From Pseudomonas sp. Seg1 (GTDB lineage Bacteria; Pseudomonadota; Gammaproteobacteria; Pseudomonadales; Pseudomonadaceae), in assembly GCF_018326005.1 (NCBI RefSeq), contig NZ_AP021903.1, forward strand, positions 6,321,501 through 6,385,500: 64,000 nt of DNA, written 5' to 3'. Positions 17,878 to 26,247 of the stretch are shown in pieces. The position numbers and the translations under genes are program-made. The first letter of the stretch is position 1. The number at the start of each line of letters is the position of its first letter. The notes under the pieces were generated by a model. It was not told the DNA's origin. It ran no database searches and saw only the letters and a list, made by a program, of their open reading frames with translations.

Positions 17878-19050
17878 ATGAAAAACGTTTACTTGCTCAG
17901 CAACGTGGTGGATGGTGGCAAAACATATCTCGAGTATCTGATCCCCGCGCTCAATTCGCTTCGAGAAAAGTATAACTGTGTCGTACTCAATACTGATCGT
18001 ACCGGCTTAAGCCGAGAGGAAGTCGAAGCCGTCCTCGATTTCCCGGTAAAGCAGGTTGGCAATGACTTCATTGCAAGCCTGAAATCGCAGGTTGTCATTT
18101 CAAATGATGCCTATGCCGGGCGTCTGCTGGACGATTCAAATTTTGGCATCTTCATCAGCCACGGCAATGTCGGCATGCCGACCAAAGACAAGTATTACTA
18201 CGCAGAGCTGACTTCTTACTGGGATGCGATCATCGCTTCTTCCCGGTCGGGCTTTGATTTGATTACGGCCGGAATGCAGGCATACCGTCGCGACAGAAAG
18301 GCTCTGAAAACAATGCTGATCGATGGACTGGCGTTGCGTTCGGACATGCGCAAAACCAGCCCGGTGGCTACGCTGCCCGTGAAGATTCCGGGCATTTTTG
18401 AATCATCACCGCCTTCGAAAAAAACTTCCGACGACTATGTCGTAGGGCTTCTGCCGACCCAACTGGGTATCTGCCCGAACGGGGCGACACTGTATGAAAA
18501 CCTGCAGACCGTCATCAATGCAGTCAAATCGCAAATTCCCCACGCAAAATTCATCCTGCGTCCGTACATGGCCGAACTTTCCCATCCGACCGTAAAGGCT
18601 CTGTGCGAAGAACTGTCTGCCTATGACTGGATAACCATCGACAAGGCCGGCACCAGCAGCACGGCTTTCTACGCACAATGCGACACGGTCATCACCGATG
18701 CATCTACCGGTGGTGTTTCGTTCATGCTCAATACCTGCAAGCTGCCGATTTATTACGTGCCCTTTACCGAAGAAAACAATCTCACGGTCGACGCCTGGCT
18801 AAAGCAAATGGACAACCTGTTGCCAATTGCCAGAAGCAGCAATGAGCTCAGAGACATGGCGCTAGGGTTCAGCCTGCTGGCACGAGAAGACAGTTATTAC
18901 ATATACAACAAGTTCTACCAGGCACAATACAGCGACTTGCCCCTGCCTCAGGAAGTGTTCCACGACCTGATTGAATACCGGCACGAGTCGAAGTATTGCC
19001 CACTCTCGATTGACTCTTTCGGCGACATTAACGAGCGGGACAAACATTAA
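17878..19050 (+). CDS. TagB/TagF-like GT-B transferase, candidate phosphoramidate transferase
   Basis: A 390-residue soluble protein with features of CDP-glycerol glycerophosphotransferases (TagB/TagF): FISHGNVGMPTK with the His-Gly pair at 95-96, ILRPYM near 227, and the C-terminal donor-site signature VITDASTGGVSFM at 271-283. TagF enzymes transfer a phosphoryl alcohol from a CDP donor. The downstream genes should make CDP-phosphoramidate, so a CDP-type transferase is the expected last step; this is inference. The acceptor is unknown. GC is lower than in the following genes and no strong ribosome-binding site precedes the ATG. Cj1421/Cj1422, the Campylobacter transferases, may or may not be homologous. 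Confidence 0.7.
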   Translation: MKNVYLLSNVVDGGKTYLEYLIPALNSLREKYNCVVLNTDRTGLSREEVEAVLDFPVKQVGNDFIASLKSQVVISNDAYAGRLLDDSNFGIFISHGNVGMPTKDKYYYAELTSYWDAIIASSRSGFDLITAGMQAYRRDRKALKTMLIDGLALRSDMRKTSPVATLPVKIPGIFESSPPSKKTSDDYVVGLLPTQLGICPNGATLYENLQTVINAVKSQIPHAKFILRPYMAELSHPTVKALCEELSAYDWITIDKAGTSSTAFYAQCDTVITDASTGGVSFMLNTCKLPIYYVPFTEENNLTVDAWLKQMDNLLPIARSSNELRDMALGFSLLAREDSYYIYNKFYQAQYSDLPLPQEVFHDLIEYRHESKYCPLSIDSFGDINERDKH

Positions 19051-19123
19051 AATAAAGCACGCCAGCCCTCATGCGAGGAAACAGCCTGCCGATACACTCG
19101 AATCGAACACGAGTCAGAACACT

Positions 19124-19666
19124 ATGAAATGTGATGCTGATGGACAGGTAATCTGGATTACGGGCCTTTCAGGTGCGGGCAAGTCAACGCTGGCCCGTGA
19201 ACTCGTTGCCAGACTGCGTACTGAAGGACGATCGGTGGTCATGCTCGATGGCGATGAGTTGCGCGAAGTATTCGGCGCAGCCGCCGCCAACTCACAGAAC
19301 CATGGCCGTGACGGACGACTGGCGCTGGCGATGCAATATGCCCACCTGTGCCGAATGATTGCCGCGCAAGGCCAGACCGTGGTGATTGCAACGATTTCGC
19401 TGTTTCGCGAAGTCCATGCATGGAACCGCGCCCACCTGCCCGGCTATTTCGAAGTTTATTTGAAGGTCCCGGTCGAGGAATTGCGTCGCCGCGACCCGAA
19501 GGGGATCTACCGTCGATACGATGCCGGGGAACTGCACAACGTTGCCGGGCTTGATCTGACCATTGATGAACCACAAGCGGCAGACTGGCTTGTAGAGTTC
19601 GACCCGCAGCGCTCCAGGCAAACCCTGGCAGAAGATTTGATCAATAAAATTTATGGAAGGAACTGA
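19124..19666 (+). CDS. APS-kinase-fold kinase, likely cytidine diphosphoramidate kinase (Cj1415-like)
   Basis: A 180-residue P-loop kinase of the CysC family: Walker A GLSGAGKS at 14-21, LDGDELR at 41-47, ATISLFREVHAWNR at 89-102, and the lid region DPKGIYRRYDAGE. True APS kinases work with ATP sulfurylase (cysDN), absent here; the position among a glutamine kinase, cytidylyltransferase and amidohydrolase fits Cj1415 of C. jejuni, which phosphorylates the 3'-hydroxyl of cytidine diphosphoramidate. The start at MKCDADG is preferred to a frame beginning inside the previous gene; it follows that gene by 73 bp. Specificity for CDP-amidate is inferred from context. Confidence 0.8.
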   Translation: MKCDADGQVIWITGLSGAGKSTLARELVARLRTEGRSVVMLDGDELREVFGAAAANSQNHGRDGRLALAMQYAHLCRMIAAQGQTVVIATISLFREVHAWNRAHLPGYFEVYLKVPVEELRRRDPKGIYRRYDAGELHNVAGLDLTIDEPQAADWLVEFDPQRSRQTLAEDLINKIYGRN

Positions 19667-19668
19667 GT

Positions 19669-20418
19669 ATGAAAACCGAATGGGACTACACCACTCTGGC
19701 CGATGCCTATTTGAAGCGCCCTGACTACGCCGATGCCGCCATTGACGCCATGCTCTCGATCGCTGGCGCCGAGCAAGGCGACAAGTTCTGCGACGTCGGC
19801 GCGGGTGTTGCACACTTGACGCTGATGCTGGCCGCCCGTGGCCTGGATGTCACCGCGGTAGAACCCAACGATGCAATGCGCGCCAACGGCATCAAGCGCA
19901 CCGCCGCGCTGGCCAATGTCAAATGGCACGAAGGCACCGGTGAAGTGACCGGGCAAGCGGCGCAGGCATTCGACATGGTCACGTTCGGCAGCTCCTTCAA
20001 TGTCTGCGACCGTCAGCAGGCGCTCAAGGAAACCGCGCGCATTCTCAAACCGCGCGGCTGGTTTGCCTGCATGTGGAACCACCGCAATCTGGAAGATCCG
20101 ATTCAGGCGCGAATCGAAGCCATCATCAAAGAGCGCGTCGCCGGCTATGGCTACGGCACCCGTCGTGAAGACCAGACCGCCGTGATCGACGCCAGCGAGC
20201 TGTTCGGCCCGGTCGTGCATCTGGATGCGCGGGTCATCCACGAGCAATCCATCGCAGAGTGCCTGGAAGCCTGGCGCTCCCACGCCACGCTGGAACGTCA
20301 GGCGGGCGCGAAATTTCACGAAGTCATCAGCGCCATCGACGATTACCTGCAAAGCCTGCAGACGCCGTCGATCCAGATCCCGTACTCGACGAATATCTGG
20401 GTCGCTCAGCTGAGATAA
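19669..20418 (+). CDS. Class I SAM-dependent methyltransferase
   Basis: A 249-residue methyltransferase of the Methyltransf_11/25 kind. Motif I is CDVGAGVAHL (residues 41-50) with the acidic ribose-binding E65 in VTAVEPNDAM, and FDMVTFGSSFN is motif IV. It begins 2 bp after the kinase stop codon behind GGAAGGAAC, so it is co-translated. In the Campylobacter pathway Cj1419 and Cj1420 are the methyltransferases for the O-methyl group of the phosphoramidate; this gene is the natural counterpart, though only one copy is present. Confidence 0.82.
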   Translation: MKTEWDYTTLADAYLKRPDYADAAIDAMLSIAGAEQGDKFCDVGAGVAHLTLMLAARGLDVTAVEPNDAMRANGIKRTAALANVKWHEGTGEVTGQAAQAFDMVTFGSSFNVCDRQQALKETARILKPRGWFACMWNHRNLEDPIQARIEAIIKERVAGYGYGTRREDQTAVIDASELFGPVVHLDARVIHEQSIAECLEAWRSHATLERQAGAKFHEVISAIDDYLQSLQTPSIQIPYSTNIWVAQLR

Positions 20419-20424
20419 CGCCTG

Positions 20425-22740
20425 ATGGCCCTGCATTTCTCTACCAAGGCCGGCACCTTGTCGCGCCTGCAAGGGCGGCTCGCGTCGGCGCGCATTGCGC
20501 CGCTGCTCGCGTTTACCGTGGAGCAGTGGCACACGGATCGGCGCGCCTGCATTCAGGATCTCCGCGGGCGGCTGCCTGCCCCCTCCTGGATCGTGCGCTC
20601 CAGCTGTGGCCGCGAGGACAGCGCCGAGGCTTCTTTCGCCGGCGCCTTTCTCTCGGTGCCGAATGTCGAAGAAGCAGGGCTTGAGTCGGCGGTTGAGCAG
20701 GTCATCGCCAGTTATGGCGAAACGCATCTGAGCGACGAGGTGCTGATTCAACCCATGCTCGGCAACGTGATCCGTTCCGGCGTGGCGTTTTCCCACGACC
20801 CGAATACCTGCGCGCCGTACCGTGTGGTGAACTGGTCGGAAGGTGACGACACCGCATCGGTCACCGGCGGCATGGGTGGACGGTTGTGGCAGCAGGCGGC
20901 GCACAGCCCCGTTTCACCGCCCGCAGCCCTCTCACCGATCATTGCTTTGCTTGAGGAGCTGCTGGAGCTGTTCGGCGGTGGCCCCGTCGACTGCGAGTTC
21001 GCGGTGACGTGCGAAGCCGAAGGCGAGACCTTGTGGCTGTTGCAGGCCCGGCCGTTGATTCTGCCTGCCCGGGCAGAGTCCGAAGCCGCGCAGGCTGCCC
21101 GCCTGCAAAGTATCGAGCAGAAAATCGCTCGCGGCATGCGCCCGCATCCATTCCTGATCGGCCAGCGCACGGTCTACGGCGTGATGCCCGACTGGAACCC
21201 GGCAGAGATCATCGGTATCCGCCCCAAACCGCTGGCGCTGTCGCTGTATCGCGATCTGGTGACCGACTCCATCTGGGCTTACCAGCGTCACAACTATGGC
21301 TACCGCAACTTGCGCAGCTTCCCGCTGATGCCGCACTTTTTCGGTTTGCCGTATATCGATGTGCGCCTGTCGTTCAACTCGTTCATTCCGGCAGACCTCG
21401 ACGAGGGACTGGCCGGGCGACTGGTCGACTACTACATCGATCGGTTGCTGGCAGAGCCGACCCTGCACGACAAGGTGGAGTTCGAGATCGTTTTCTCCTG
21501 CTACACCCTGGACCTGTCGCAACAACTGGAGCGCCTGGCCAGTGCAGGCTTTTGCGCGCACGAACTGGAGGCCATCAGTTCCAGTCTGCGCAAACTGACT
21601 AACCGCATCGTGCATCCCAAGGATGGTTTGTGGCGCAGCGACGCCAACAAACTCGATGTGCTCAATGCCCGCCGCGAAGAGCTGCTGGCCTCCAACGCCG
21701 ATCCGCTGGAGCGCATCTACTGGCTGCTGGAAGACGCAAAACGCTACGGCACCCTGCCCTTCGCCGGCCTGGCCCGTGCGGGTTTCGTTGCGGTGCAGAT
21801 GCTCAGGTCACTGGTCAGCGTGGGTGTTTTCTCGCAAGCCGACTACGATGCATTCATGGCCGGCGTCTCAACCGTCAGCGGTCAGTTGGCGCGTGATCGG
21901 GCGACACTCGACAAGACAACTTTCCTCGCACGCTACGGGCACCTGCGCCCCGGCACCTACGACATTCTGTCGCCACGTTACGATGAAGCACCGGAACTCT
22001 ACTTCGACTGGGACCAGCGACCAGCAGCCCCCGAGCCACTGCAACCGTTTTCGCTGACGCTGCCACAGATGCGCGAGATCGTGAAACTGCTCGAGGCCCA
22101 TGGCCTGCAACCGGATCCGGTAGGGCTGCTGGACTTCCTGCAAAACGGCATCGAGCTGCGCGAACTGGCCAAGTTTCATTTCACCCGCAACCTGTCGGAT
22201 GCCCTCGCGCTGATCGCGCAAGTCGGCGCCGAGTACGGCATCGACCGCGAAGAACTGGCTTATTGCGATATCAGCGCCTTCCAGGAACTGCACGTTGCCG
22301 CTGCCGACCCAAAAGACGTGCTGCTGCGCAGCATCGAACAAGGCAAGGCGCGCTACGCAGAAACACTGAAGGTGTCCCTGCCACCCGTCATCACCTGTCC
22401 GGAAGATGTCTGGAGCTTCGAGTGGCCGGAAACGGCGCCCAACTTCATCACGCAAAAACGTGTGACGGCACCCGTGGTGCAATGCGATGACCGGGAAAAG
22501 CTGGCCGGGGCGATTGTCTGCATTCCCAACGCGGACCCCGGTTTCGACTGGTTGTTCGCTTATCCGATTGCCGGGCTGATTACCGCGTGGGGCGGAGCCA
22601 ATTCGCACATGGCGATTCGCGCCGGTGAACTCGGCCTGCCGGCCGTCATTGGCGCTGGAGAAGTGCTTTACCGGCGCTGGTCGACAGCAGATATCCTGCA
22701 TCTGGACTGCCCGGGCCGCAGGGTGGAGATGATGACATGA
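20425..22740 (+). CDS. PEP-synthase-fold kinase, likely L-glutamine kinase (Cj1418-like)
   Basis: A 771-residue protein. The N-terminal ATP-grasp domain has the PPDK/PEP-synthase signature RSSCGRED...SFAGAFLSV (residues 58-76), with ATP-site residues CEFAVTCEAEGETLWLLQARP near 190-212. A long middle domain of unknown fold follows, and the C-terminal swivelling phosphohistidine domain carries GGANSHMAIRAGELGLPAV with catalytic H728. The pyruvate/PEP-binding TIM barrel of true PEP synthase is absent. Size and architecture match C. jejuni Cj1418, which phosphorylates the amide nitrogen of L-glutamine. The neighbours support that. The next start overlaps its stop (ATGA). Confidence 0.85.
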   Translation: MALHFSTKAGTLSRLQGRLASARIAPLLAFTVEQWHTDRRACIQDLRGRLPAPSWIVRSSCGREDSAEASFAGAFLSVPNVEEAGLESAVEQVIASYGETHLSDEVLIQPMLGNVIRSGVAFSHDPNTCAPYRVVNWSEGDDTASVTGGMGGRLWQQAAHSPVSPPAALSPIIALLEELLELFGGGPVDCEFAVTCEAEGETLWLLQARPLILPARAESEAAQAARLQSIEQKIARGMRPHPFLIGQRTVYGVMPDWNPAEIIGIRPKPLALSLYRDLVTDSIWAYQRHNYGYRNLRSFPLMPHFFGLPYIDVRLSFNSFIPADLDEGLAGRLVDYYIDRLLAEPTLHDKVEFEIVFSCYTLDLSQQLERLASAGFCAHELEAISSSLRKLTNRIVHPKDGLWRSDANKLDVLNARREELLASNADPLERIYWLLEDAKRYGTLPFAGLARAGFVAVQMLRSLVSVGVFSQADYDAFMAGVSTVSGQLARDRATLDKTTFLARYGHLRPGTYDILSPRYDEAPELYFDWDQRPAAPEPLQPFSLTLPQMREIVKLLEAHGLQPDPVGLLDFLQNGIELRELAKFHFTRNLSDALALIAQVGAEYGIDREELAYCDISAFQELHVAAADPKDVLLRSIEQGKARYAETLKVSLPPVITCPEDVWSFEWPETAPNFITQKRVTAPVVQCDDREKLAGAIVCIPNADPGFDWLFAYPIAGLITAWGGANSHMAIRAGELGLPAVIGAGEVLYRRWSTADILHLDCPGRRVEMMT

Positions 22741-23366
22741 AGCGGGTCGCTGTCAGTCAGAGAGTGGACCTGCATCCGGAGCGCGGCGAGAGCCGCGATG
22801 CCCTGGATCAACGCCTGATCGACTTTCTGCTGGCAGCGGGGTTCATCCCCCTGCCGGTGCCCAACGGATTGGTCGATGCCGGCCTCGAACACTGGCTGGC
22901 CGCTGTATCGCCTCAGGCATTGCTGTTGTCCGGTGGCAATGACATCGGCCAGTGCCTGGCCCGCGATCTCACGGAGACACGCCTGCTCGATCACGCACGC
23001 TCGTGCAATCTGCCAGTGCTGGGCATCTGCCGCGGCATGCAGATGCTGGGGCATTGGGCAGGTAGCGAACTGAAAGCGGTCAGCGGGCACGTGCGCACCC
23101 GGCATCGCCTGTCCGGGGAGATCGTCGCCGAGGTCAACAGCTATCACAGCCAGTCTCTAGCCAGTTGTCCGCAGAACTTTGAAGTTCTGGCGCGCAGTGA
23201 GGACGGCGAAATCGAAGCGATCCGGCACCTGTCTCGCCCTTGGGAAGGCTGGATGTGGCACCCGGAGCGCGAGACGGATTTTGCATCCCACGATATTCAG
23301 CGCATTCGCCAGCTGTTCGGCGAAACCGATTCTACTCAAACAACTCAAGGGACCGATGTGTCGTGA
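22737..23366 (+). CDS. Class I amidotransferase-like hydrolase, likely gamma-glutamyl-CDP-amidate hydrolase (Cj1417-like)
   Basis: A 209-residue peptidase C26/GATase1-like protein. The catalytic triad is readable: C98 in LGICRGMQ, H175 and E177 in WHPERE; GGNDIG at 66-71 forms the oxyanion region. Relatives hydrolyse gamma-glutamyl amides. In the Campylobacter pathway Cj1417 splits CDP-glutamine into glutamate and cytidine diphosphoramidate. The gene overlaps the kinase gene before it (ATGA) and the cytidylyltransferase after it (GTGA), so the three are translationally coupled. Confidence 0.85.
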   Translation: MKRVAVSQRVDLHPERGESRDALDQRLIDFLLAAGFIPLPVPNGLVDAGLEHWLAAVSPQALLLSGGNDIGQCLARDLTETRLLDHARSCNLPVLGICRGMQMLGHWAGSELKAVSGHVRTRHRLSGEIVAEVNSYHSQSLASCPQNFEVLARSEDGEIEAIRHLSRPWEGWMWHPERETDFASHDIQRIRQLFGETDSTQTTQGTDVS

Positions 23367-24076
23367 AAGCCATTATCCTGGCTGCCGGACGTGGCAGCCG
23401 CATGAAAAGCCTCACGGATGATTGCCCCAAATGCCTGGTGGAGTTGCGTGGCAAGCCGCTGCTCGAATGGCAACTGGAGTCGTTGCGTGCAGCGGGTATC
23501 AGTGAAATCGCGGTGGTCACCGGCTACAAACGCGAATTACTGGCCGACCGCGGCCTGACCGAATTTCATAACCCTCGCTGGGCAGACACCAACATGGTGT
23601 CATCACTGGCCTGCGCCGAAGCCTGGCTTGAAGGCCAGCCGTGCATCGTCAGTTATTCGGATATTTTTTACAGCCCGGACGCCGTCAGGTCGTTGATGAC
23701 CAGCGAAGCGTTGCTGGCCGTCACCTACGACCCCAACTGGCTGGAACTGTGGACCCAGCGTTTTGGCGATCCACTGCTGGATGCTGAAACATTCCGGCTC
23801 AATAGCGACAACACGCTGGCCGAAATCGGCAACAAACCGCAATCAGTGGGGGAAGTCGAAGGCCAGTACATGGGGTTGCTGCGCTTCACGCCCGCAGGTT
23901 GGGCAGAAGTCGTGCGGCTACGGGGTGAGTTAACCTCAAGCCAGTGCGACAAGATGCACATGACTAATACCCTGCAGCGCGTCATCGACGCCGGTCGGGT
24001 AGCGATCCAGGCCGTTGCCTATTCAGGGGAGTGGGGAGAGGTCGACTCCAGCGAAGACCTCTCCGCGTACCAATAA
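23363..24076 (+). CDS. LicC-like nucleotidyltransferase, likely phosphoglutamine cytidylyltransferase (Cj1416-like)
   Basis: A 237-residue GT-A-fold nucleotidyltransferase. The N-terminus IILAAGRGSRMKSLTDDCPK with K23 is the NTP-binding loop, and YSDIFY (D100) is the metal site. Sequence style is that of LicC/phosphocholine cytidylyltransferases and sugar-phosphate nucleotidyltransferases, as for Cj1416, which joins CTP and phosphoglutamine. The start is a GTG at 23363 in a 4-bp overlap with the amidohydrolase; the longer frame to 23240 lies inside that gene and is rejected. It ends the operon, 13 bp before the convergent chemoreceptor gene. Confidence 0.84.
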   Translation: MKAIILAAGRGSRMKSLTDDCPKCLVELRGKPLLEWQLESLRAAGISEIAVVTGYKRELLADRGLTEFHNPRWADTNMVSSLACAEAWLEGQPCIVSYSDIFYSPDAVRSLMTSEALLAVTYDPNWLELWTQRFGDPLLDAETFRLNSDNTLAEIGNKPQSVGEVEGQYMGLLRFTPAGWAEVVRLRGELTSSQCDKMHMTNTLQRVIDAGRVAIQAVAYSGEWGEVDSSEDLSAYQ

Positions 24077-24089
24077 CCGGCACGCCGTA

Positions 24090-26066
24090 TCAGCGGAAAC
24101 GATCAACCTCGGAGCGCAGATCGGCGGCCAGCTTCTCCAGTTCCTTGGCGGTGACCGCCAGGTTGGAAACCACTTCTCGCTGCTCACTGTTGGCCAGCGC
24201 AATGCTCTGCAAATTGCTGCTCAGCAACGTCGCGGTACTGCTCTGCTCCTGAGTCGCCGTGGTGATTGCGGCAAACTGCTGCCCCGCCGAACGGCTCTGT
24301 TCATCAATGCGCGCCAGCGCCGACGCGACATTGGCGTTACGCGACAGGCCTTCCTGCATCAGCAGATTGCCCTGCTCCATGGTGCTGATCGCGTTGCCGG
24401 TTTCCTGCTGGATACTGTGAATCATGCCGGAGATTTCATCGGTCGCCTGACGGGTGCGCGATGCCAGATTACGCACTTCATCCGCCACTACCGCAAAGCC
24501 GCGACCTTGCTCACCGGCACGGGCCGCTTCGATCGCGGCGTTGAGCGCGAGCAGATTGGTTTGTTCGGCGATCGAGGTGATCACGCTGACGATGCCGCCG
24601 ATTTCCTGGGAACGCTGACCCAATGTGTTGATCACGGTGGCGGTGGTGTTCAGCGCGCCGGCGATTTGCTCCAGAGAGGAAGACGCCTCGTCCATCGAGG
24701 TACGACCGATCTGCGTCTGCTGAGCGTTTTCCTGCGCCAGGCGCTGGGTGGCGCCCATGTTGTCGGCAATGTTCAGCGAGGTAGCACTGAACTCTTCCAC
24801 CGCGCCGGCCATGCTGGTGATTTCACCGGACTGTTGCTCCATGCCTTCGTAGGCGCCGCCGGACAAACCGGACAGTGCCTGCGCACGGCTGTTGACCTCT
24901 TCCGAAGAGCGACGAATGTGCTCGACCATGGTCGACAGTGCCTGGCTCATTTGGTTGAACGCGCGGGACAGCTGACCGATCTCATCATTGCTCGACACGT
25001 TCAGACGCACGCTCAGATCACCGGCGCCCAAAGCTTCGGCCTGCCGTACCAGATCGCTCAACGGCGCGAGTTTGCTGCGCAGCAGCCACACCACCGAACC
25101 CACCGCCAACAGCATCGCCAACAGACTGCCGATCGCCAATTGCGTACCGACACTCCAGGTCACCGCGCGAATCTCGGCTTTCGGCATGCTCGCCACTACC
25201 GACCACGGGCCGCCGTCAAATGGTACGGCGATGCTGTAGAAGTCTTCCGAGGTATCGCTCCAGAACTCACCCTTGCCCGGTTTCGCAGCCAAGCCCTTGA
25301 TCACCGGTACGGCTTGTTCCGGGGCCTGCACACCCGCCGGCGCCACCAGCCATTTATTCTGCTCATCGAGCAACGCCAGCGATCCGCTCTGGCCGATGCG
25401 GAAACGCTTGAGATTGTCGAACTGAATGTTCTGCGCGTCGGTGTAGTCGAAACCGACGAACAGCACCGCAATCACCTTGCCGCTGCCATCGCGCACCGGG
25501 GTGTATTGAGTCATGTAGGAGCGATCGAACAACAAGGCGCGGCCGACATAACCCTGCCCCGCCATCAACTTCGCGTAAGCCGGGTGCGCGTGATCGAGCA
25601 AGGTGCCGATAGCGCGAGTGCCATCCTGTTTGGTCAGCGAGGTGCTGACCCGCACGAAGTCTTCGCCGCTACGCACGAACAGCGTGGCGACGCCGGCCGT
25701 CATCTGCTTGAACTCGTCAACTTCCTTGAAGTTGTTGTTCAGCACTTCGCCGCCCAGGTGCAGGCCCGGGGTCTGGGTGCCGGCAACGGTCACCGGCTCA
25801 CTCGGGTGAATGCTCAGACCTGCGCTGAAGCGCTTCTCGAACAACCCGCTCAGACGCTGGGTGCTTTCACGCAGCGTGCCGTGAAAGGTGCTCAGTTGGT
25901 CGGCCAGCAGCCGCGCCTCACTGGCCAGGTGCTCTTCACGGGTGGCGAGGTTGGCGGTATCCAGCGAACGCAGGGCGAACACCGTACTGCCGCTGATGAC
26001 AATCGCCAGTATCACGGCGAGCGCGAGGCCCAGCTGCGAGGCGATCCGAGCGCGAGGTTGAGACAT
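24090..26066 (-). CDS. Methyl-accepting chemotaxis protein with Cache sensor domain
   Basis: A 658-residue chemoreceptor. Transmembrane helix 1 spans residues 11-32, a periplasmic single-Cache-type domain follows ([27 protein letters not shown]), the second membrane helix is near residue 285-310 ([19 protein letters not shown]), then HAMP and the cytoplasmic four-helix hairpin. The hairpin tip [20 protein letters not shown] is intact, so it should signal to CheA/CheW. No pentapeptide CheR tether is seen at the C-terminus. The ligand is unknown. The start at [10 protein letters not shown] follows CAGGAGCTGTCC; the longer frame upstream is rejected. Confidence 0.93.
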   Translation of the reverse strand: MSQPRARIASQLGLALAVILAIVISGSTVFALRSLDTANLATREEHLASEARLLADQLSTFHGTLRESTQRLSGLFEKRFSAGLSIHPSEPVTVAGTQTPGLHLGGEVLNNNFKEVDEFKQMTAGVATLFVRSGEDFVRVSTSLTKQDGTRAIGTLLDHAHPAYAKLMAGQGYVGRALLFDRSYMTQYTPVRDGSGKVIAVLFVGFDYTDAQNIQFDNLKRFRIGQSGSLALLDEQNKWLVAPAGVQAPEQAVPVIKGLAAKPGKGEFWSDTSEDFYSIAVPFDGGPWSVVASMPKAEIRAVTWSVGTQLAIGSLLAMLLAVGSVVWLLRSKLAPLSDLVRQAEALGAGDLSVRLNVSSNDEIGQLSRAFNQMSQALSTMVEHIRRSSEEVNSRAQALSGLSGGAYEGMEQQSGEITSMAGAVEEFSATSLNIADNMGATQRLAQENAQQTQIGRTSMDEASSSLEQIAGALNTTATVINTLGQRSQEIGGIVSVITSIAEQTNLLALNAAIEAARAGEQGRGFAVVADEVRNLASRTRQATDEISGMIHSIQQETGNAISTMEQGNLLMQEGLSRNANVASALARIDEQSRSAGQQFAAITTATQEQSSTATLLSSNLQSIALANSEQREVVSNLAVTAKELEKLAADLRSEVDRFR

Positions 26067-26247
26067 GGACAGCTCCTGGCCGAACTTGCCGATCCTCCTT
26101 GATCGCAGCTCGGATAATTTTCTAATGGGGGTGAATCGTGGAGACCGGCACGACGGTTCCACATGCACGTATTCGGCGGTAGAACCGAATACTTGAGCGA
26201 TCAGCAGGGTTATGGCACAAGGCCGGCATTGTGGCGGCTCTAACGTT

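Noticed and set aside
19124..19666. Sulfate assimilation kinase (cysC)
   Set aside because: No ATP sulfurylase genes nearby; neighbours point to cytidine chemistry.
20425..22740. Central-metabolism PEP synthase or PPDK
   Set aside because: The PEP/pyruvate-binding barrel is missing, and the gene is locked into an operon with CDP-amidate enzymes.
24015..26102. Long open frame on the plus strand across the chemoreceptor
   Set aside because: It is the reverse reading of the MCP gene; the peptide is rich in His, Gln and Arg as expected for a shadow, and has no ribosome-binding site or domain.
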